From DAORHV01 sp964513925 (GTDB lineage: Bacteria > Patescibacteriota > Gracilibacteria > Peribacterales > Peribacteraceae): a stretch of DNA of 15,356 nucleotides. The notes under the pieces were generated by a model. The model was not told the origin of the DNA and made no database searches. It saw nothing but the letters and a program-made list of their open reading frames with translations. Of the stretch, positions 12,778 through 15,356 are shown piece by piece. The stretch is taken from positions 1 through 15,356 of the forward strand of contig CAZENR010000022.1 of the NCBI GenBank assembly GCA_964513925.1. Reading direction: 5' to 3'. A program made the translations under genes and the position numbers. How positions within the stretch are numbered: the stretch's first letter is position 1; the number at the start of each line of letters is the position of its first letter.

Positions 12778-15059
12778 CCGACGCGCAGCTTTGTAGTAGT
12801 CAGCAGGCCGCTTTTCCATGCAATGACGCAAAAGAGCGTGCCTTGTATAAGCGAAACGCATGCAAGTAGGAACGTAAACACCTGCCACGGACCGGCGCCC
12901 GATGGCACCGGCAATGTCGTTGGCGGTGCGTATGCAGGGAATGCCAGCGATGACAGCACCTGCTGCGAATATGGCGAACTGCCTGCCCTAGCTCTAGACG
13001 CCGGCACTTTCTTGGGAGATGCATTCGACGCCTGTGCCAACGCACGAACTACGCCGCCTTCCTGCAGCGCTGCACCCGTTGCGGCAAGCGTGCATGTCCC
13101 TGGTTCGCCCGGAGTTGTTTCGGTACTCAGGCATTGCATACCGGATTCGCTTACCCAAGCCTGCCCTGCCTTCAGTTTCGGATACTCCATGGCGTGCAAT
13201 GCGACTGATCCGGTACCGACGAGTGAAAGCATGTTTCCGGTGTCGCGCAACGTCAGCTTCATGTCGGCATCGGAAAACACGATACGGCCACCCGCGGCTA
13301 CGACCCCGTGTGGAAAGCGGACCAATTTCGCCTTTGGCCCCTGGCCAATGCGCAGACGCAAGCCATGCAGGTGCACGGTTGCCGGACCCGGGTTGAACAG
13401 CTCCATCCACTCAGCATCACCCTTTTTTGGGTGCGCGTACACCTCGGAGATTGAGAGGGTGTTCCAGCCCATGCTGACAATGTCGCTGCCGGAGAGCGCT
13501 GGAGATGTGCTGCCGGAGGGCAACAGAGTCGGCTGGGCTTCCATGCGAACGTCTGTTGCGAGTGCGGGCGGCAGCGCCAGGCTGTACTGCACATGCGACG
13601 GTGGCAACGACCACATGCCCAGCTTCAGCGCTTTGGCACGGGCTTCGTAGTCATCGAACATGCCGCGTCTTGCAAACGGAAAATCCGGATACACGCGAGC
13701 CAACCCGGTGCTCAGCAAGCGTTCCTGGGCCAGCACTTGCTCATCCACACGCACGTACGCCAGCAATCTTCCGTAGGCATCCCAATTAGTTGTATCAAAT
13801 TGTAGTTCAACTTTTTTCTTTTCTAGAAGGGATTTCAGCGCATTTGATGCTTCCATGCCGTACGGCTCTACTGGTCGTGTTGGGTGTACCGATTCAGGTG
13901 CGTCTACGCCAAGGAGGCGCACAGTAGCCAAGGAGCTGCCGTCGGGTGCAGGCTCGGCATCGAACACCACTTCCACCGTATCGCCATCGATCACTCTGCT
14001 TACCGTTGCGTGCATGGTCAGCTCGGTGAATACGTTTGGCCTGTACACCCTGTCTTCCGCGGCGTCCTCCCACGATACAGCCGAGACTTCCGCACCCAGC
14101 GGGTCTACCAAACTTACCGTGTACTTGGTGTTTGTCAGCAACAACTGCGTATCGGCATACAGAAGTCTTGTCTTGGAACGTTCGGCCAAGCGTATGCCGC
14201 CAAGAGATGCCGTTTTTACCGTGTTACCCTTTCCGACAAGCGACCAGCCGGTAAGCAGCACCGGACTGTCTGAGAGGTTATGGAGCTCTACCCATTCGCC
14301 AAGTTCATCCTTGCCTTTCGGGTTTGCCAAGACGCCGCTGAGAAGCACATGCTCTTCTGCAAGCGGTGGTTCTGCAGCCTGTGGCACAACAAGGATCTCG
14401 CCGCTTCCCGTATCGTCTTGCGGAAGTAACAGCGTAGTGCCCGTACCCGATGCTGGCTCGCTTGGGGCAGGCGGCAATGTGCCGGGCGTGCCAAACATAG
14501 CGCTGCCATCATCGAAACCGGTGCTTTCGGTGGCAGTGCGCCAGTTGGCAGCATCGTTTCCGGGAGCCAAGAGATCGATGCGTTCCATGCTCGCCTTGGC
14601 ACCGCCGGAAGGGTTTTGCCCCGCAAACGGCGCTCCAACTCCGTCGTCTACGGTATCGACCAGCGTCCCCGATGCCGTCCACAGCTTTAGCAGCAACTTC
14701 GTATTTGGCAGCGACACCGAGCTGCTTACCACACCCGGCTCTTGTAGCAGGCGCGAAGCCGCGGCGTCTTTTCGGGCAATGACAAGCGGATGGAGTGTGG
14801 ATACGATTGTCCCTTGGGGCAGCGAGAACATGACAGTATCGATGCCGGAAGAGTTGAGATACTTTAGGCTCCAGCCCGATACATCGACATCCTGACACGC
14901 CTCGTTGGAGCCGCACCGTACCGCCAACTCCAACCACTCATCGGCACTGCTTGCATCGCTACCCATCCAGAGGACTTCGCTGATGACAACCTGCGCCCGC
15001 ACATGCAGCGGGGCAAGAAGGAGGATGACGCCGATGATGTATGGAAGCAGAATATGCAT
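12774..15059 (-). CDS. Exported lamin-tail/thermonuclease (SNase) protein, membrane anchored, 761 aa
   Basis: Residues 1-22 are a signal peptide (MHILLPYIIGVILLLAPLHVRA, cleaved before QVVISEV). Three lamin-tail domains follow the pattern ISEV...EWxEL: about 23-145, 236-340 and 533-640. Between the second and third lies a staphylococcal nuclease domain (348-485) with the full active site: VIDGDT (D360), VRLLGVDAPE (R381, D386, E389) and YGRLLAYV (R431). It should cut DNA or RNA outside the membrane, Ca2+-dependently as in the family. A Pro/Ser-rich linker (680-722) and a C-terminal membrane helix (about 724-748) suggest cell-surface retention. The frame is open to an ATG at 15146, but only the 15059 start puts the signal peptide at the N-terminus. 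GGAGG lies just 1 base before this ATG, too close for normal use. A role in nucleotide scavenging or DNA uptake is inferred. Confidence 0.9.
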   Translation of the reverse strand: MHILLPYIIGVILLLAPLHVRAQVVISEVLWMGSDASSADEWLELAVRCGSNEACQDVDVSGWSLKYLNSSGIDTVMFSLPQGTIVSTLHPLVIARKDAAASRLLQEPGVVSSSVSLPNTKLLLKLWTASGTLVDTVDDGVGAPFAGQNPSGGAKASMERIDLLAPGNDAANWRTATESTGFDDGSAMFGTPGTLPPAPSEPASGTGTTLLLPQDDTGSGEILVVPQAAEPPLAEEHVLLSGVLANPKGKDELGEWVELHNLSDSPVLLTGWSLVGKGNTVKTASLGGIRLAERSKTRLLYADTQLLLTNTKYTVSLVDPLGAEVSAVSWEDAAEDRVYRPNVFTELTMHATVSRVIDGDTVEVVFDAEPAPDGSSLATVRLLGVDAPESVHPTRPVEPYGMEASNALKSLLEKKKVELQFDTTNWDAYGRLLAYVRVDEQVLAQERLLSTGLARVYPDFPFARRGMFDDYEARAKALKLGMWSLPPSHVQYSLALPPALATDVRMEAQPTLLPSGSTSPALSGSDIVSMGWNTLSISEVYAHPKKGDAEWMELFNPGPATVHLHGLRLRIGQGPKAKLVRFPHGVVAAGGRIVFSDADMKLTLRDTGNMLSLVGTGSVALHAMEYPKLKAGQAWVSESGMQCLSTETTPGEPGTCTLAATGAALQEGGVVRALAQASNASPKKVPASRARAGSSPYSQQVLSSLAFPAYAPPTTLPVPSGAGPWQVFTFLLACVSLIQGTLFCVIAWKSGLLTTTKLRVG

Positions 15060-15187
15060 GCCTCCAGTTGGCCACAGGCCACTGCACGAAACGATAATGC
15101 TGCGCCCAGCAAAGACAGGACTCAGTGCCTCCTTGGCTGCAAACAAAGCAGTCGCGCGTTCTTTTCTGATGTAGAACCGATGTATTT

Positions 15188-15202
15188 CCTAAGCAGATTA
15201 GG
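15188..15202. promoter_or_regulatory. CCTAA-N5-TTAGG dyad upstream of the nuclease gene
   Basis: CCTAA (15188-15192) and TTAGG (15198-15202) are perfect inverted arms with a 5-base centre. The dyad covers the proposed -10 box of the nuclease gene, where a repressor would block transcription. Confidence 0.35.
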
Positions 15203-15224
15203 TTATTACATACTATTAATGCAA
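15195..15224 (-). promoter_or_regulatory. Possible promoter of the nuclease gene
   Basis: On the - strand TTGCAT (15224-15219) and TAATCT (15200-15195) are 18 bases apart in the AT-rich stretch upstream of the nuclease gene. The match is moderate. The leader to 15059 would be about 130 bases. Confidence 0.3.
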
Positions 15225-15262
15225 ATATGCAATGTCTATTTTTCGCTTGGGGCAGACTTGTC

Positions 15263-15275
15263 TTGGCTTAGCCAA
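15263..15275. promoter_or_regulatory. TTGGCTTAGCCAA palindrome
   Basis: TTGGCT and AGCCAA form perfect 6-base arms around a single T. The site lies 39 bases upstream of the proposed -35 box of the nuclease gene and could be an operator for this gene or for a gene beyond the window. The rest of 15225-15356 has no visible gene. Confidence 0.35.
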
Positions 15276-15356
15276 CACCCGCGACACTGGTTCGTTGTAA
15301 ACGAGTGCTCTAGTATAGGTGTACTTCCTCCCTACTGCGACTTCAGAAGATCCTTC

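Noticed and set aside
13855..14895. 346-codon + strand open frame
   Set aside because: Antisense to the lamin-tail/SNase gene, which has clear domains; this frame is Ser/Pro-rich noise.
15060..15146. 29-residue N-terminal extension of the nuclease protein
   Set aside because: It would bury the signal peptide, which begins exactly at the 15059 ATG.

Overview
The window reads as ordinary bacterial chromosome, without rRNA, tRNA, CRISPR or transposon sequence, and holds nine protein genes in four blocks. Taxon is inference only. Most genes lack a Shine-Dalgarno (SD) sequence, composition is moderately GC-rich with AT-rich intergenic promoters, most products are hypothetical, and there is a secreted lamin-tail/thermonuclease protein. 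This would fit a Patescibacteria/CPR lineage (Peregrinibacteria/Peribacteria-like), but no marker gene is present to prove it.

Block 1 (+, 1-5665): about 340 bases of non-coding DNA with two related palindromes and a good promoter, then a two-gene operon. Its genes encode a 422-aa Gly-rich membrane protein with a charged linker and a 1344-aa protein with two central hydrophobic segments and ten 8-residue PPLGTT-type repeats near the C-terminus.

Block 2 (-, 5804-10953): three compact genes for exported or membrane proteins (185, 202 and 251 aa), followed in coordinate order by an 810-aa protein with degenerate OPR/FASTK-like helical repeats and a C-terminal RAP domain. Each of the three small genes forms its own transcription unit. 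Each has a near-consensus sigma70-type promoter with 16-17 bp spacing, a predicted transcript 5' end beginning AGGCT, a 108-134 nt leader able to form extensive secondary structure, a strong SD and G/C-ending codons; a GC-rich hairpin lies downstream of each. This sharply separates them from the SD-less neighbours and is the most unusual feature of the window.

Block 3 (+, 11060-12777): two genes, probably one operon, for a 424-aa helical protein with a C-terminal beta-rich tail and a 143-aa helical protein. The likely promoter of the first directly abuts its annotated ATG, which makes a start 33 bases downstream plausible.

Block 4 (-, 12774-15059): a 761-aa exported protein with three lamin-tail domains, a thermonuclease domain with all catalytic residues, and a C-terminal membrane anchor. 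Its stop codon overlaps that of block 3. The last 300 bases hold its upstream region with two perfect dyads.

Two points deserve follow-up. One is the trio of promoter/leader/SD cassettes, a candidate co-regulated or highly expressed set with structured 5' leaders. The other is the OPR-RAP architecture, best known from organellar RNA-processing factors of eukaryotes.
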